Shown piece by piece: positions 16,163 through 25,624 of a stretch of 64,000 bases of DNA. The notes beneath the pieces were generated by a model. That model made no database searches, was not told where the DNA came from, and saw only the letters and a list, made by a program, of their open reading frames with translations. Source of the stretch: Pedobacter lusitanus (GTDB lineage Bacteria > Bacteroidota > Bacteroidia > Sphingobacteriales > Sphingobacteriaceae). The stretch's first letter is position 1. Each line of letters starts with the position of its first letter. The stretch is from assembly GCF_040026395.1 (NCBI RefSeq), contig NZ_CP157278.1, positions 2,542,001 to 2,606,000 on the forward strand, given 5' to 3'. The position numbers were made by a program, and so were the translations under genes.

Positions 16163-17512
16163 ATGCTCAAAAGAACCACTGCTACACTATGCCTGATGCT
16201 GATATTTTTAAGCGGACTAAAGGCCCAGAATCCCAATAATGACCGCGCAAAGTGGTTTAAAGAGGCAAAATTTGGAATGATGGTGCACTGGGGACTCTAC
16301 AGTATTCTGGGCGGAAGTTACAACGGGCATACCCTGCCGGATTCAACTTTAAAACATGCTGAAGGCTGGTATGCTGAATGGGCACAGCAAAGATTAGAGG
16401 TCCCGGCAAAAGAATATCAGGCATTGGTAAAACAATTTAATCCTGTAAATTTTGATGCTGATCAATGGATTTTTGAAGCTAAAAATGCGGGTATGAAATA
16501 CTTTGTAATTACGGCTAAACATCATGATGGATTTGCCCTCTGGGACTCTAAAGTATCAACCTATGATATTGGAAGCACACCTTATAAAAAAGACATCCTT
16601 GGTGATTTAGCGAAAGCCTGTAAAAAGTACGGGGTAAAGCTTGGCTTTTATTATTCTCATTGTGAAGACTGGGAACATCCGGGCGGTGCAACACCGGAAT
16701 GGTTACCCAGAAAAACGGATGCCGAATTTGAGCAGTACTGGACTCAGAAATGTCTGCCGCAGATTTCAGAACTGATTCACAATTACAATCCTGATTTATT
16801 CTGGTTTGATACCTGGGGTGATGAACAGGAAAAAACATTTATTTCGGATAAACGACGTGACCAGCTGATTGCACTGATCAGAAAAGAAAGCCCCAAATGT
16901 TTGATTAACGGCCGTATTTCTTATCTGAATCCAGGTGATGATATAGATTTCCTTGAAATGATGGATAATACTTATCCGGAAAAACTACAGACAAGACCAT
17001 GGCAAACTGCTGCAACAATGGTTAACTCCTGGGGCTGGCACGCTAAAGATTACAACTGGAAACCCGCTAACCAGATGCTGGGTTATCTGATTGGTAACGT
17101 AGCTAAAGGTGGCAACTACTTATTAAACATAGGTCCAAAACCAAATGGAGAGATCCCGGCTGCTGCTATTCAGCGCCTACGCGAAATGGGTGGCTGGTTA
17201 ACAGCTAACGGAGAGGCCGTTTATGGAACCGCCCATGTTAATACGCCTGCAATCAAAGATGTTTACCTGACGCAGAAAACTACTGCAAATGGGGAGAAAT
17301 ATGTTTTTGCAAGTATTGTTAAACCCTTAAACACTGCATCACTGGTATTACCATTTCCGGCATCAGCTATTCAGACCTGCAAACTGCTGGAATCAGATAT
17401 GCCAATCAGTTTCAGTGAAGCTGAAAACAATCAGGTTTCCCTGTTATTGCCCAAAAATATCACAGCTCCCTGCAGTGGGATCCAGGTTATAAAAATACTA
17501 ATGAAGAATTAA
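16163..17512 (+). CDS. Secreted alpha-L-fucosidase, GH29
   Basis: This protein of about 449 residues has a signal peptide (MLKRTTATLCLMLIFLSGL, then KAQ). The GH29 signature AKHHDGFALWDS and the strand with the likely nucleophile Asp (LFWFDTWGDE, near residue 216) are present. A beta-sandwich follows at the C-terminus. It would cut alpha-L-fucose from glycans in the periplasm. The ATG at 16163 directly precedes the signal peptide; an in-frame TTG at 16136 is unlikely. No SusC/D or other glycanase genes adjoin it, so it is a lone enzyme among housekeeping genes. Confidence 0.92.
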   Translation: MLKRTTATLCLMLIFLSGLKAQNPNNDRAKWFKEAKFGMMVHWGLYSILGGSYNGHTLPDSTLKHAEGWYAEWAQQRLEVPAKEYQALVKQFNPVNFDADQWIFEAKNAGMKYFVITAKHHDGFALWDSKVSTYDIGSTPYKKDILGDLAKACKKYGVKLGFYYSHCEDWEHPGGATPEWLPRKTDAEFEQYWTQKCLPQISELIHNYNPDLFWFDTWGDEQEKTFISDKRRDQLIALIRKESPKCLINGRISYLNPGDDIDFLEMMDNTYPEKLQTRPWQTAATMVNSWGWHAKDYNWKPANQMLGYLIGNVAKGGNYLLNIGPKPNGEIPAAAIQRLREMGGWLTANGEAVYGTAHVNTPAIKDVYLTQKTTANGEKYVFASIVKPLNTASLVLPFPASAIQTCKLLESDMPISFSEAENNQVSLLLPKNITAPCSGIQVIKILMKN

Positions 17513-17603
17513 TTGATTTACCTTGTATTATAAAGGGCTGCGGAAATAATCAAAGCTAGTGTATAAATTACAATTAGATACCTTTTCCAAAATCAATAAA
17601 AGT

Positions 17604-17611
17604 TATATTTG
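17604..17611 (+). promoter_or_regulatory. -7 box upstream of gpmI
   Basis: TATATTTG matches the TAnnTTTG consensus and would give a leader of about 85 bases. The -33 region is only T-rich. Confidence 0.45.
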
Positions 17612-17697
17612 TTTGATCCCTGTCTCAATTCGATAATCGGGTGAAAGAAACAGGATGCTCAGACATTATTTATCAGCGAAATATCAATTCAATTTAA

Positions 17698-19218
17698 ATG
17701 AATAATAAAAAAGTAATGCTCCTCATTCTGGATGGATGGGGTTACGGAAAACAAGACAATTCGGATGCTGCCTATGCAGCAAACACTCCTTTCTTTGATT
17801 CTCTGCTAAAAAATTATCCTAATTCCAAACTGGAAGCATCTGGTGAAGCGGTAGGACTGCCTGCCGGACAGATGGGAAATTCAGAGGTTGGACATATGAA
17901 TCTTGGTGCAGGAAGAATAGTTTACCAGGAACTGGGAAGAATCAATAAAGCAATAAGTGATGGTTCTATCAAAACCAATCAGACTTTAGTTGACGCATTT
18001 GACTATGCAAAGCAAAATAACAAAGCTGTTCACTTCATCGGGCTGGTGTCTGATGGCGGCGTACATGCGCATATCAATCATTTAAAAGGTCTATGTGATG
18101 CAGCAAATGACAAAGGATTGAAAGATGTTTTTGTTCACGCCTTTTTAGATGGCCGAGATACAGATCCGAATTCAGGACTGGGCTTCATTAATGAACTTGA
18201 TGAGCATCTGAAAACTTCTACAGGTAAGATAGCAAGTCTGATTGGCCGCTACTATGCAATGGACAGAGATTCACGCTGGGAACGTGTTAAACAGGCTTAT
18301 GATCTGATGACTAAAGGCATTGGTGAGCACACACAGAATCCACTAAAAGCAATTGAACAGTCATATGCTGATGGGATCACAGATGAATTCATCAAACCTA
18401 TAGTTGTAACAGGAGAAGACAATCAACCGCTGGCAACTATTCAGCCTGATGATGTGGTCATATGCTTTAACTACAGAACTGACAGAGGCAGAGAAATCAC
18501 CGCTGCGCTGACTCAGCACGACTATCCTGACTTTGGTATGCATAAACTGCCATTATATTATGTAACGATGACCACTTATGATGAGAACTTTGAAAATGTA
18601 AAAGTTGTTTTCACCAAGGATGATCTGACAGAAACACTGGGAGAAATCTTAGAGAGAAATCATAAAAATCAAATCCGCATTGCTGAGACAGAGAAATATC
18701 CTCATGTCACTTTCTTTTTTTCCGGCGGCAGAGAACTGGCTTTTGAAAATGAGAAAAGATTAATGATTCCTTCTCCGAAGGTGGCCACCTATGATCTTAA
18801 ACCAGAGATGAGTGCTCAGGGAATTACTGATGCTATTATCCAGGAACTGGAAACTGGCTGGGCAGATTTCATCTGTCTGAATTTTGCCAATCCGGACATG
18901 GTTGGCCATACCGGTGTATTTGATGCTGTGGTTAAGGCTGTGGAAACGGCAGATCGCTGCGCTGAAGCTGTGGTTACAAAAGGTCTTGAAAATGGCTATG
19001 CTTTTATCATCCTTGCGGATCATGGAAATTCAGAATTCATGGTTAATAATGATGGTTCAGTAAATACTGCACATACCACTAATCTTGTTCCCTGTATTTT
19101 AGTTGGCACTGATTATAAATTTATTGCAGATGGTAAACTAGGTGATATTGCTCCAACTATTCTTAAATTGATGGGCATTGAAAAACCTGAGATTATGACA
19201 GGAAATTATTTGATATAA
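17698..19218 (+). CDS. gpmI: 2,3-bisphosphoglycerate-independent phosphoglycerate mutase
   Basis: This 506-residue manganese enzyme of the alkaline phosphatase superfamily interconverts 3- and 2-phosphoglycerate in glycolysis. Asp12 is in LDGWG and the phosphoserine nucleophile Ser62 is in GQMGNSEVGHMNLGAG. Further motifs are DGRDTDPNSG, CFNYRTDRGREIT and the metal-binding ADHGN and TAHTTN near the C-terminus. The stop codon overlaps the ATG of the following lipoprotein gene. Confidence 0.97.
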   Translation: MNNKKVMLLILDGWGYGKQDNSDAAYAANTPFFDSLLKNYPNSKLEASGEAVGLPAGQMGNSEVGHMNLGAGRIVYQELGRINKAISDGSIKTNQTLVDAFDYAKQNNKAVHFIGLVSDGGVHAHINHLKGLCDAANDKGLKDVFVHAFLDGRDTDPNSGLGFINELDEHLKTSTGKIASLIGRYYAMDRDSRWERVKQAYDLMTKGIGEHTQNPLKAIEQSYADGITDEFIKPIVVTGEDNQPLATIQPDDVVICFNYRTDRGREITAALTQHDYPDFGMHKLPLYYVTMTTYDENFENVKVVFTKDDLTETLGEILERNHKNQIRIAETEKYPHVTFFFSGGRELAFENEKRLMIPSPKVATYDLKPEMSAQGITDAIIQELETGWADFICLNFANPDMVGHTGVFDAVVKAVETADRCAEAVVTKGLENGYAFIILADHGNSEFMVNNDGSVNTAHTTNLVPCILVGTDYKFIADGKLGDIAPTILKLMGIEKPEIMTGNYLI

Positions 19219-19751
19219 TGAACAAAAAAATATCATTTCTTTCTTTAAGCGTTTTGTTTTTTGCGGCCTGTAATTCTGCAGCGCCCAAAAAACAGGCTGC
19301 TGCTTCAGCCTATTTTGATCTGAAAGATTATATGATTACTGAAGCTAAAAGGCTTACAGCACTCAATCCTGAGATAGATAAGACAGTTATTGTCAACGGG
19401 GCTGCAGAGCGCAGGAAAGTAAAAATTGCGGACTGGCCGAAAGAGCTGTCTGTTTTTTCTGATGCTGACATTAATAAATCTGCCTGGCAGGGACTGTTTA
19501 CAGCAGCAAAGGGCAAAGATACTGAGACTTATCTTTCTGACAATGAAAAGGTACCAGTCAAATCTTTAAGTATCAGTTATAAAAACGGTAAGGTTCGTGG
19601 TATTAAATTACTGATCAGTAATGTGAATTCACTTTATACTTCCAATGATACGCTTTCCTATTTTCCAGATAGTTTATATGAAGTTAAAAAGATACAGCAC
19701 ATCAAACTCCTGAATGGCAAAAGCTACACCATTACAGGAAAGTTCAAATAA
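19218..19751 (+). CDS. Small lipoprotein of unknown function
   Basis: This 177-residue protein starts with a lipoprotein signal (SVLFFAACNS, Cys18). The body is predicted beta-rich with no motif I recognise (ERRKVKIADWPKELSVF, NGKSYTITGKFK). Its ATG overlaps the gpmI stop, so it is translated from the same message. The last codons and stop lie inside a long palindromic terminator. Confidence 0.8.
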   Translation: MNKKISFLSLSVLFFAACNSAAPKKQAAASAYFDLKDYMITEAKRLTALNPEIDKTVIVNGAAERRKVKIADWPKELSVFSDADINKSAWQGLFTAAKGKDTETYLSDNEKVPVKSLSISYKNGKVRGIKLLISNVNSLYTSNDTLSYFPDSLYEVKKIQHIKLLNGKSYTITGKFK

Positions 19752-19807
19752 AGATTAAAAAAAAAGCCAGAGACATGCTCTGGCTTTTTTTTTAATCTTT
19801 ATTTGAA
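19743..19807. terminator. Bidirectional terminator as a perfect 30-bp-arm palindrome
   Basis: Arms 19743-19772 and 19778-19807 are exact complements over 30 bases with a 5-base loop (ACATG). The core stem GCCAGAG/CTCTGGC is flanked by nine A and nine T residues, so it can terminate both the lipoprotein gene and the convergent TPR gene. The outer part includes the plus-strand stop codon (19749-19751). Confidence 0.9.
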
Positions 19808-19834
19808 TCCTGCAAAACTTAAGAACTGATAAGC

Positions 19835-20464
19835 TTATTTCAGGCTTGCAATCTGCGCCTTAACGTAATCTATTAATGAAATAATATCTTTACGTAGCGG
19901 CTGTACGGTCAGCACCTTTTGAAAATCTGTAATTGAGTTGTTAAACAACACGATACAGGCATCTTTGTCCACACGTTTTTTAATCTTATAGGATTTGTAG
20001 ATAGCGTAATCTTTATAAGCTAAACCTCTGTTTTGCAACAACTGGGTATCTTCTTCTCCGTTAATCTCAATTGCTTTGCTAAAATCCTTAATGGCAGACA
20101 GATAAAAAGTATCGCGCATTTGATTCAGCGATTCTTTAGGATCATTGGCCACATTTTGTCTTGCTTTACCCCTGTAATAATAGGCAGAATAATCTGATGG
20201 TTTTACTGTAATCAGCCTGCTGTAGGTTTCTATAGAACTCTCAAAGTTACCACATTGAAAATATGAGTAGCCCAGCATCTTTAATACACTCGGGTTATTT
20301 GGAGTTTTGGAATCGGCTTTTTCCAACTGAGCCACAGCTCCTTTGTAATCGCCTTTCATCATTGCCTGCATTCCTAATTTATCATAACTCCCGCTTTGAG
20401 CAAAGCCGGTATTGGCAGAAACAACCAAAAGTAGTATAAGCGCTTTTTTAATATAGTTCATCAA
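19835..20464 (-). CDS. Secreted TPR-repeat protein
   Basis: This 209-residue protein has a signal peptide (KKALILLLVVSANTGFAQ) and three or so tetratricopeptide repeats (GDYKGAVAQLEKADSKTP, GNFESSIETYSRLITVKPS, AIKDFSKAIEINGE). It is probably a periplasmic scaffold; no partner is shown by its neighbours. A second ATG follows immediately (20461). Confidence 0.85.
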   Translation of the reverse strand: MMNYIKKALILLLVVSANTGFAQSGSYDKLGMQAMMKGDYKGAVAQLEKADSKTPNNPSVLKMLGYSYFQCGNFESSIETYSRLITVKPSDYSAYYYRGKARQNVANDPKESLNQMRDTFYLSAIKDFSKAIEINGEEDTQLLQNRGLAYKDYAIYKSYKIKKRVDKDACIVLFNNSITDFQKVLTVQPLRKDIISLIDYVKAQIASLK

Positions 20465-20736
20465 ATTTTATTTAATAAAGAATAAAGATATAAAATGATA
20501 GATATTATTACCCATAATTTACACATCATTTATTGATATTAAAAGGTAAACGTTGAAAAAACCGAAATATGATATGGGAGTCAAATAATATTACATATTC
20601 TGACTTTTTAACAGATAAAAACCAATAATGAATGTTTGGCACAGGAGTTGAAATTATAACCAGCAATATATAATTATAATTTTTATAAGCGGCAGACTGT
20701 CACATTGTCGTTTTTTTATTCTAGAAAGGCCTATTA

Positions 20737-23208
20737 ATGAGTATAAAAGATCAGTTTGATTTTGGCAATGCATTACCCATCATAAATGAAGATACGGAAT
20801 TTTTCCCTTTGATGTCCCAACAGGATGAAGATGAGATGAATAACGAAGAAACACCTGAAATACTTGCCATACTTCCATTGAGAAATACGGTACTGTTTCC
20901 TGGAGTTGTCATCCCAATTACCGTTGGCAGAGACAAGTCTATAAAACTGATAAAAGAAGCCTATAAAGGTGACAAAATTATTGGTGTGGTTTCCCAGCTT
21001 GACGTATCTATCGAAGACCCTACGTTTGATCAGCTGAATAAAGTTGGTACTGTAGCACATATTATCAAAATGCTGCAGATGCCTGATGGCAATACCACTG
21101 TAATTATTCAGGGGAAACAACGCTTCCGACTACTTGAAGAGGTACAATCTGAGCCTTATATTAAAGTTACTATCAGTAAATTTAATGAGGCGAAACATAA
21201 AAAAGACAAGGAATTTAAAGCACTGGTAGCTTCTATCAGAGAGATGTCATCGCAAATCATTCAGCTGTCACCCAATATTCCGAGTGAGGCAGCAATGGCC
21301 CTTAAAAACATTGAAAGCACTTCTTTCCTGATTAATTTCATCTCTTCGAATATGAATGCAGATGTAAAGGACAAGCAGAAAATGCTTGAAATGGATAATC
21401 TGAGAGAAAGAGCCTTAATGGTTATGGAATTACTGACACTGGAACTGCAGATGCTGGAACTAAAAAACCAGATTCAATCTAAAGTCCGTGTTGATTTAGA
21501 TAAACAGCAGAGAGATTATTTCTTAAATCAGCAGCTTAAAACTATTCAGGAAGAACTGGGTGGAAACTCTTCCGACCTGGAATATGAAGCGCTTGAAGTC
21601 CGTGCTAAAAAGAAAAAATGGTCAGTACAGGTCAAAGATCATTTTGCTAAAGAACTGGAAAAGCTGGGAAGAATGAATCCTGCTGCTCCTGATTATTCTG
21701 TACAGATCAATTACCTGGAATTATTACTTGATTTACCATGGAACGATTTCACAAAAGATAATTTTGATCTGAAACGTGCGCAAAGAGTACTGGATAAAGA
21801 TCATTTTGGTCTGGAAAAAGTAAAACAACGTATCATTGAGTATTTAGCTGTTCTTAAGCTGAAACGTGATATGAAAGCGCCTATTATTTGCCTGGTAGGC
21901 CCTCCGGGAGTTGGTAAAACTTCATTGGGAAAATCTATTGCCAAAGCATTGAACCGCAAATATGTCCGTATGGCACTGGGTGGTATCAGAGATGAAGCTG
22001 AAATCCGTGGTCACAGAAAAACCTATATCGGCGCAATGCCGGGACGTATTATTCAGTCTATCAAAAAAGCAGGTGCCGCTAACCCGGTCTTTGTTCTGGA
22101 CGAAATTGATAAGGTAGGTTCTGATTTCAGAGGTGACCCTTCATCGGCTTTGCTCGAAGTACTGGATCCTGAACAGAACAGTGCTTTCAACGATCATTAT
22201 GTAGAGACTGATTATGACCTGTCTAATGTATTATTTATAGCGACAGCAAATTCACTGAGCAGTATTCAGCCTGCTTTACTGGATCGTATGGAGATTATTG
22301 AGGTAAACGGATATACGATTGAAGAAAAAATAGAAATTGCTAAAAAATATCTTTTGCCTAAGCAAAAGGAACAGCATGGTATCAAAACAAAAGATATTGT
22401 TTTAAAATCCAGTCTGATTGAAAAAGTAATTGAAGATTACACCCGTGAATCCGGCGTTCGTGGTTTAGAGAAAAAAATAGGTTCACTGGTACGTGGCGTG
22501 GCAACAAAAATTGCTATGGAAGAGACTTATGAGCCTGCTTTAAATCTGGAAGATGTGGAACGCATTTTAGGTGCGCCTGTATATGACAAGGATTTATATG
22601 AAGGTAATGAGGTAGCTGGTGTGGTTACCGGATTGGCATGGACTCAGGTTGGTGGAGATATTCTGTTTATAGAAGCCAGTCTAAGCCCGGGTAAAGGAAA
22701 ATTAACACTGACAGGTAACCTGGGTGATGTGATGAAAGAATCTGCCGTCATTGCACTGGCTTATTTAAGAGCACACGCCTCGTTGTTTGGTATTGACAAC
22801 CAACTGTTTGACCTTTGGGACATTCATGTTCACGTTCCGGCTGGCGCAACACCTAAAGATGGTCCTTCGGCAGGAATTACCATGCTGACTGCACTGACTT
22901 CTGCATTTACTCAGCGTAAGGTAAAATCTAATCTGGCCATGACTGGTGAAATCACACTTCGCGGTAAGGTTTTACCTGTTGGCGGAATTAAAGAAAAGAT
23001 ACTGGCTGCTAAACGAGCTAATATTAAAGATATCATTTTATGTAAGTCTAACCGTAAGGATATTCTGGAAATTAAAGAAAGCTATATCAGGGATCTTAAT
23101 TTCCATTATGTGACTGAAATGAAAGAAGTGATTGAACTGGCGCTGATGAAAGATCAGGTAAAAGATCCTCAGGATCTGAGTATCAAAATCAAACCAGCGG
23201 CAAACTAA
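20737..23208 (+). CDS. lon: ATP-dependent protease Lon
   Basis: This 823-residue cytoplasmic protease degrades misfolded and regulatory proteins. The N-terminal substrate domain is at about 40-240 ([18 protein letters not shown]). The AAA+ module has Walker [10 protein letters not shown] near 388-396 and Walker [10 protein letters not shown] near 450. The protease domain has Ser711 ([10 protein letters not shown]) and Lys754 (GGIKEK), the catalytic dyad. About 270 bases of non-coding sequence precede it, divergent from the TPR gene. Confidence 0.97.
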   Translation: MSIKDQFDFGNALPIINEDTEFFPLMSQQDEDEMNNEETPEILAILPLRNTVLFPGVVIPITVGRDKSIKLIKEAYKGDKIIGVVSQLDVSIEDPTFDQLNKVGTVAHIIKMLQMPDGNTTVIIQGKQRFRLLEEVQSEPYIKVTISKFNEAKHKKDKEFKALVASIREMSSQIIQLSPNIPSEAAMALKNIESTSFLINFISSNMNADVKDKQKMLEMDNLRERALMVMELLTLELQMLELKNQIQSKVRVDLDKQQRDYFLNQQLKTIQEELGGNSSDLEYEALEVRAKKKKWSVQVKDHFAKELEKLGRMNPAAPDYSVQINYLELLLDLPWNDFTKDNFDLKRAQRVLDKDHFGLEKVKQRIIEYLAVLKLKRDMKAPIICLVGPPGVGKTSLGKSIAKALNRKYVRMALGGIRDEAEIRGHRKTYIGAMPGRIIQSIKKAGAANPVFVLDEIDKVGSDFRGDPSSALLEVLDPEQNSAFNDHYVETDYDLSNVLFIATANSLSSIQPALLDRMEIIEVNGYTIEEKIEIAKKYLLPKQKEQHGIKTKDIVLKSSLIEKVIEDYTRESGVRGLEKKIGSLVRGVATKIAMEETYEPALNLEDVERILGAPVYDKDLYEGNEVAGVVTGLAWTQVGGDILFIEASLSPGKGKLTLTGNLGDVMKESAVIALAYLRAHASLFGIDNQLFDLWDIHVHVPAGATPKDGPSAGITMLTALTSAFTQRKVKSNLAMTGEITLRGKVLPVGGIKEKILAAKRANIKDIILCKSNRKDILEIKESYIRDLNFHYVTEMKEVIELALMKDQVKDPQDLSIKIKPAAN

Positions 23209-23240
23209 TTGCGCAGATAAATTTTAACTCATATATTTAA

Positions 23241-23268
23241 AGCTCCGGAATAACCGGGGCTTTTTTTT
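23241..23268 (+). terminator. Intrinsic terminator of lon
   Basis: An 8-bp stem AGCTCCGG / CCGGGGCT with one G-U pair and a 5-base loop is followed by a T run that begins within the last stem base. Confidence 0.9.
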
Positions 23269-23277
23269 ATTATTCAT

Positions 23278-24231
23278 ATGAAATACACCGGATATTCAAT
23301 CCTTTTGTTCTTACTGTTTTTTTCCTCTTTTGCTTATGCCCAGTCTTTTAAAAACGAACTCGGTTTTAAAAGTGATAATGATTCTTATCTGGCTCAGGGC
23401 TCTGACCGTTATTATACTAATGGACTGTTTCTTTACTTCCGCCATGCTACCGATCAGCAAAAGCTAAAAGCAGGACTGGAAAAGAAAACCTACGAAATCA
23501 GTGCCGGACAAATGATGTTCAATCCTTATTCAGGTTATGCCCCTGATCCGGCTAAGCAGGACCGGCCTTTTGCTGGTTACCTATATATAGGTGGAATGAT
23601 GAACTGGTTTTATAGTAATGAAAGTATAATCAGTGTCAGTGCACAGATAGGTACTACCGGAAAAAATTCACTGGGTGAGGCAGGTCAGAAATTACTGCAT
23701 AAAACCTTCGGCTTCTATGATGTGGGCGGATGGGATTACCAGATTAAAAATGAGCTGGCTCTTAATCTTTCTGCACAGTACACTAAATTACTGACACGTA
23801 CCGCCGGAAATGCTGTTGAATTATCTTTTGAAGGGTATGCAAATCTTGGAACTACTTTTAGCGGCGCAGGTGCAAGTTTGCTTTTCAGAACCGGAAACCT
23901 GAATCAGCTTTTTAATTCTGCTTATACGCATGCGGCTGTGGGTAATCATGCCAAAACCAAGTCACTGGTTAAAAGAGAAATGTTTTTTTACGCTAAACCT
24001 CAGTTAAATGTAGTGGCTTATGATGCGACTATTGAGGGCAGTATGTTTAACAATAACAGTCCGGTTACTTTTAGTCAGAAACCTGTGGTATTTGCACAAC
24101 AGCTGGGAATAGATTATAGTGTGGATCGTTTTACTGCCGACTTTGGTGTTCTGTTTAAAACGAAAGAGATTAAGAGTGTGGCAAGAGCACATCAGTGGGG
24201 TTCAATCAGCGTGTCTTACAGATTTAACTAA
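23278..24231 (+). CDS. LpxR-like lipid A deacylase family outer-membrane protein
   Basis: This 317-residue protein has a signal peptide (YSILLFLLFFSSFAYAQ) and a beta-barrel pattern ending in an aromatic-rich strand (ISVSYRFN). The LpxR/DUF2219 landmarks are present: SDNDSY and DRYYTNGLFL near the N-terminus, and the GxxGxxSxGxxxQxxxH pattern (GTTGKNSLGEAGQKLLH). LpxR removes the 3'-linked acyloxyacyl chain of lipid A; activity here is inferred from the motifs. Confidence 0.85.
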   Translation: MKYTGYSILLFLLFFSSFAYAQSFKNELGFKSDNDSYLAQGSDRYYTNGLFLYFRHATDQQKLKAGLEKKTYEISAGQMMFNPYSGYAPDPAKQDRPFAGYLYIGGMMNWFYSNESIISVSAQIGTTGKNSLGEAGQKLLHKTFGFYDVGGWDYQIKNELALNLSAQYTKLLTRTAGNAVELSFEGYANLGTTFSGAGASLLFRTGNLNQLFNSAYTHAAVGNHAKTKSLVKREMFFYAKPQLNVVAYDATIEGSMFNNNSPVTFSQKPVVFAQQLGIDYSVDRFTADFGVLFKTKEIKSVARAHQWGSISVSYRFN

Positions 24232-24246
24232 CGTATAGTTTTATTC

Positions 24247-24669
24247 TCAGTTTAACCAGGCATCCATGCCTGGCTTTTTCCTGTTTTCCTTTTTTGCAGC
24301 AATTGATTTTTTGTCGCTTTTCCTTTTCAGAAGGACACTTTTCGGGGTATGGGTCGGCTTTCTCTTTTTATCGGTATGTAAACCGGTTTTTAACAATGAC
24401 ATCAGTTTAATGATGCTTTGTTCTTTATTAACCAGCTGACTCCTGTCTTCCTGTGAGACCACATGAAGATTACCTTCGGTATCAATACGATTTGCCAGAC
24501 GTTCTGCCAGTAATGCTTTTTCTTCGGTAGTGAAAAATTCTGCGGATGCTACATGAATTATCACCTCTACTTTACTGGAAACTTTATTGACATTCTGTCC
24601 ACCTTTGCCCCCACTCCTGGAAGTTTTAAAGGTGAGCGATTTAACGAGTTCTTTTCTATCTTTATACAT
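24247..24669 (-). CDS. arfB: Peptidyl-tRNA hydrolase ArfB (ribosome rescue)
   Basis: This 140-residue protein is a codon-independent release factor that frees stalled ribosomes. The catalytic GGQ is at residues 23-25 (SRSGGKGGQNVNKVSSKVE). The basic C-terminal tail (KKSIAAKKENRKKPG) enters the empty mRNA channel in known members. Length is standard. It converges with the LpxR-like gene and is divergent from cmk. Confidence 0.95.
   Translation of the reverse strand: MYKDRKELVKSLTFKTSRSGGKGGQNVNKVSSKVEVIIHVASAEFFTTEEKALLAERLANRIDTEGNLHVVSQEDRSQLVNKEQSIIKLMSLLKTGLHTDKKRKPTHTPKSVLLKRKSDKKSIAAKKENRKKPGMDAWLN
24256..24279 (+). terminator. Terminator of the LpxR-like gene inside the arfB 3' end
   Basis: An 8-bp stem CCAGGCAT / ATGCCTGG with a 2-base centre is followed by CTTTTT. 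The hairpin lies within the last codons of the convergent arfB gene on the other strand. Confidence 0.75.
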
Positions 24670-24724
24670 AGCGGCAATTATAATTCTTTTTCTTTAAAAC
24701 TATTTTAAAAAACCGTCAAATCAG

Positions 24725-24732
24725 TATATTTG
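24725..24732 (+). promoter_or_regulatory. -7 box directly before cmk
   Basis: TATATTTG matches TAnnTTTG and ends 6 bases before the cmk ATG, so the transcript would be leaderless or nearly so. The -33 region is weak. Confidence 0.5.
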
Positions 24733-24738
24733 CTGCAT

Positions 24739-25425
24739 ATGAGAAAAAATGTGGTTGTGGCCATAGATGGTTATTCATCTTGTGGTAAAAGTACACTGGC
24801 AAAAGCACTGGCAAAGACACTGGGGTTTATATATATTGACAGTGGTGCAATGTACAGGGCAGTAACTTTATATTTTATACGCAACCAGGTTAATGTAAGT
24901 GATGAGACAGCAGTGGCTGATGCACTACAGCATATAGAACTGAATTTTGATTCCAGGGATTACGAATCCCATATTACACTTAACGGAGAAGAAGTCTCAG
25001 AAGAAATCAGACAAATGCCGGTTTCTGAAAATGTAAGTGAAGTTTCTGCTATTAAACTCGTGCGCAAGGAAATGGTAAAACAGCAGCAGCGCATGGGTAA
25101 ATCTAAAAACATTGTTATGGACGGCCGTGATATCGGAACTACAGTATTTCCTGATGCGCAGGTTAAATTGTTCATGACAGCTGATCCTAAAGTCAGAGCA
25201 GAAAGAAGATTCAAAGAATTACAGAGTAAAGGTGATACGACAACTTCTCTTGAAGACGTTTTTGAGAATCTTGCCCACAGGGATTATGCAGATACCACCA
25301 GAAAGGAAAGCCCGCTTGTCCGTGCTGAAGATGCTATCATTCTGGACAATACGGATATCACTCCGAAAGAGCAGCTGGAGTTTGCACTGAACAAGGTTAC
25401 CCCTTTTATCCCGCAACTGGCTTAA
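24739..25425 (+). CDS. cmk: Cytidylate kinase
   Basis: This protein of about 228 residues phosphorylates CMP and dCMP. The P-loop is DGYSSCGKST near residues 10-19. GAMYRAVTLYF, the CMP-binding region and MDGRDIGTTVFPDA are all typical. ATG 24739 is chosen; an in-frame TTG at 24730 would lie inside the promoter box. It is followed by rpsA after about 160 bases, a frequent bacterial gene order. Confidence 0.95.
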   Translation: MRKNVVVAIDGYSSCGKSTLAKALAKTLGFIYIDSGAMYRAVTLYFIRNQVNVSDETAVADALQHIELNFDSRDYESHITLNGEEVSEEIRQMPVSENVSEVSAIKLVRKEMVKQQQRMGKSKNIVMDGRDIGTTVFPDAQVKLFMTADPKVRAERRFKELQSKGDTTTSLEDVFENLAHRDYADTTRKESPLVRAEDAIILDNTDITPKEQLEFALNKVTPFIPQLA

Positions 25426-25541
25426 AAGAATAATTTTGCAAATAACCTCCGATTGTCATTCGAAATACATATTAGTTAAGGCAAATCGTTCAAAATCAAC
25501 AACATTTATTAAAAAATTCTTTCATTAAATATATTAATTTC

Positions 25542-25549
25542 TATCTTTG
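25542..25549 (+). promoter_or_regulatory. -7 box of the rpsA promoter
   Basis: TATCTTTG fits the Bacteroidota consensus and would give an rpsA leader of about 30 bases. The -33 element (TTC around 25520) is weak. Confidence 0.6.
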
Positions 25550-25563
25550 CAGTCCCTAAAGGG

Positions 25564-25624
25564 AAAAGGAGATTAAATGATTAATGGCAAAAAAACAAGT
25601 AGCAGAAAAAGAATTAGAGGCTAA
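25564..25624 (+). promoter_or_regulatory. rpsA leader: strong Shine-Dalgarno and overlapping micro-ORF
   Basis: AAAAGGAG (25564-25571) is a strong Shine-Dalgarno in a genome where most genes lack one. It is 5 bases from an ATG at 25577, which opens a 15-codon reading frame (MINGKKTSSRKRIRG, stop at 25622-25624) that overlaps the rpsA start in another frame. The rpsA ATG is 12 bases from the AGGAG. This could couple or gate S1 synthesis; the function is inferred. Confidence 0.5.
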
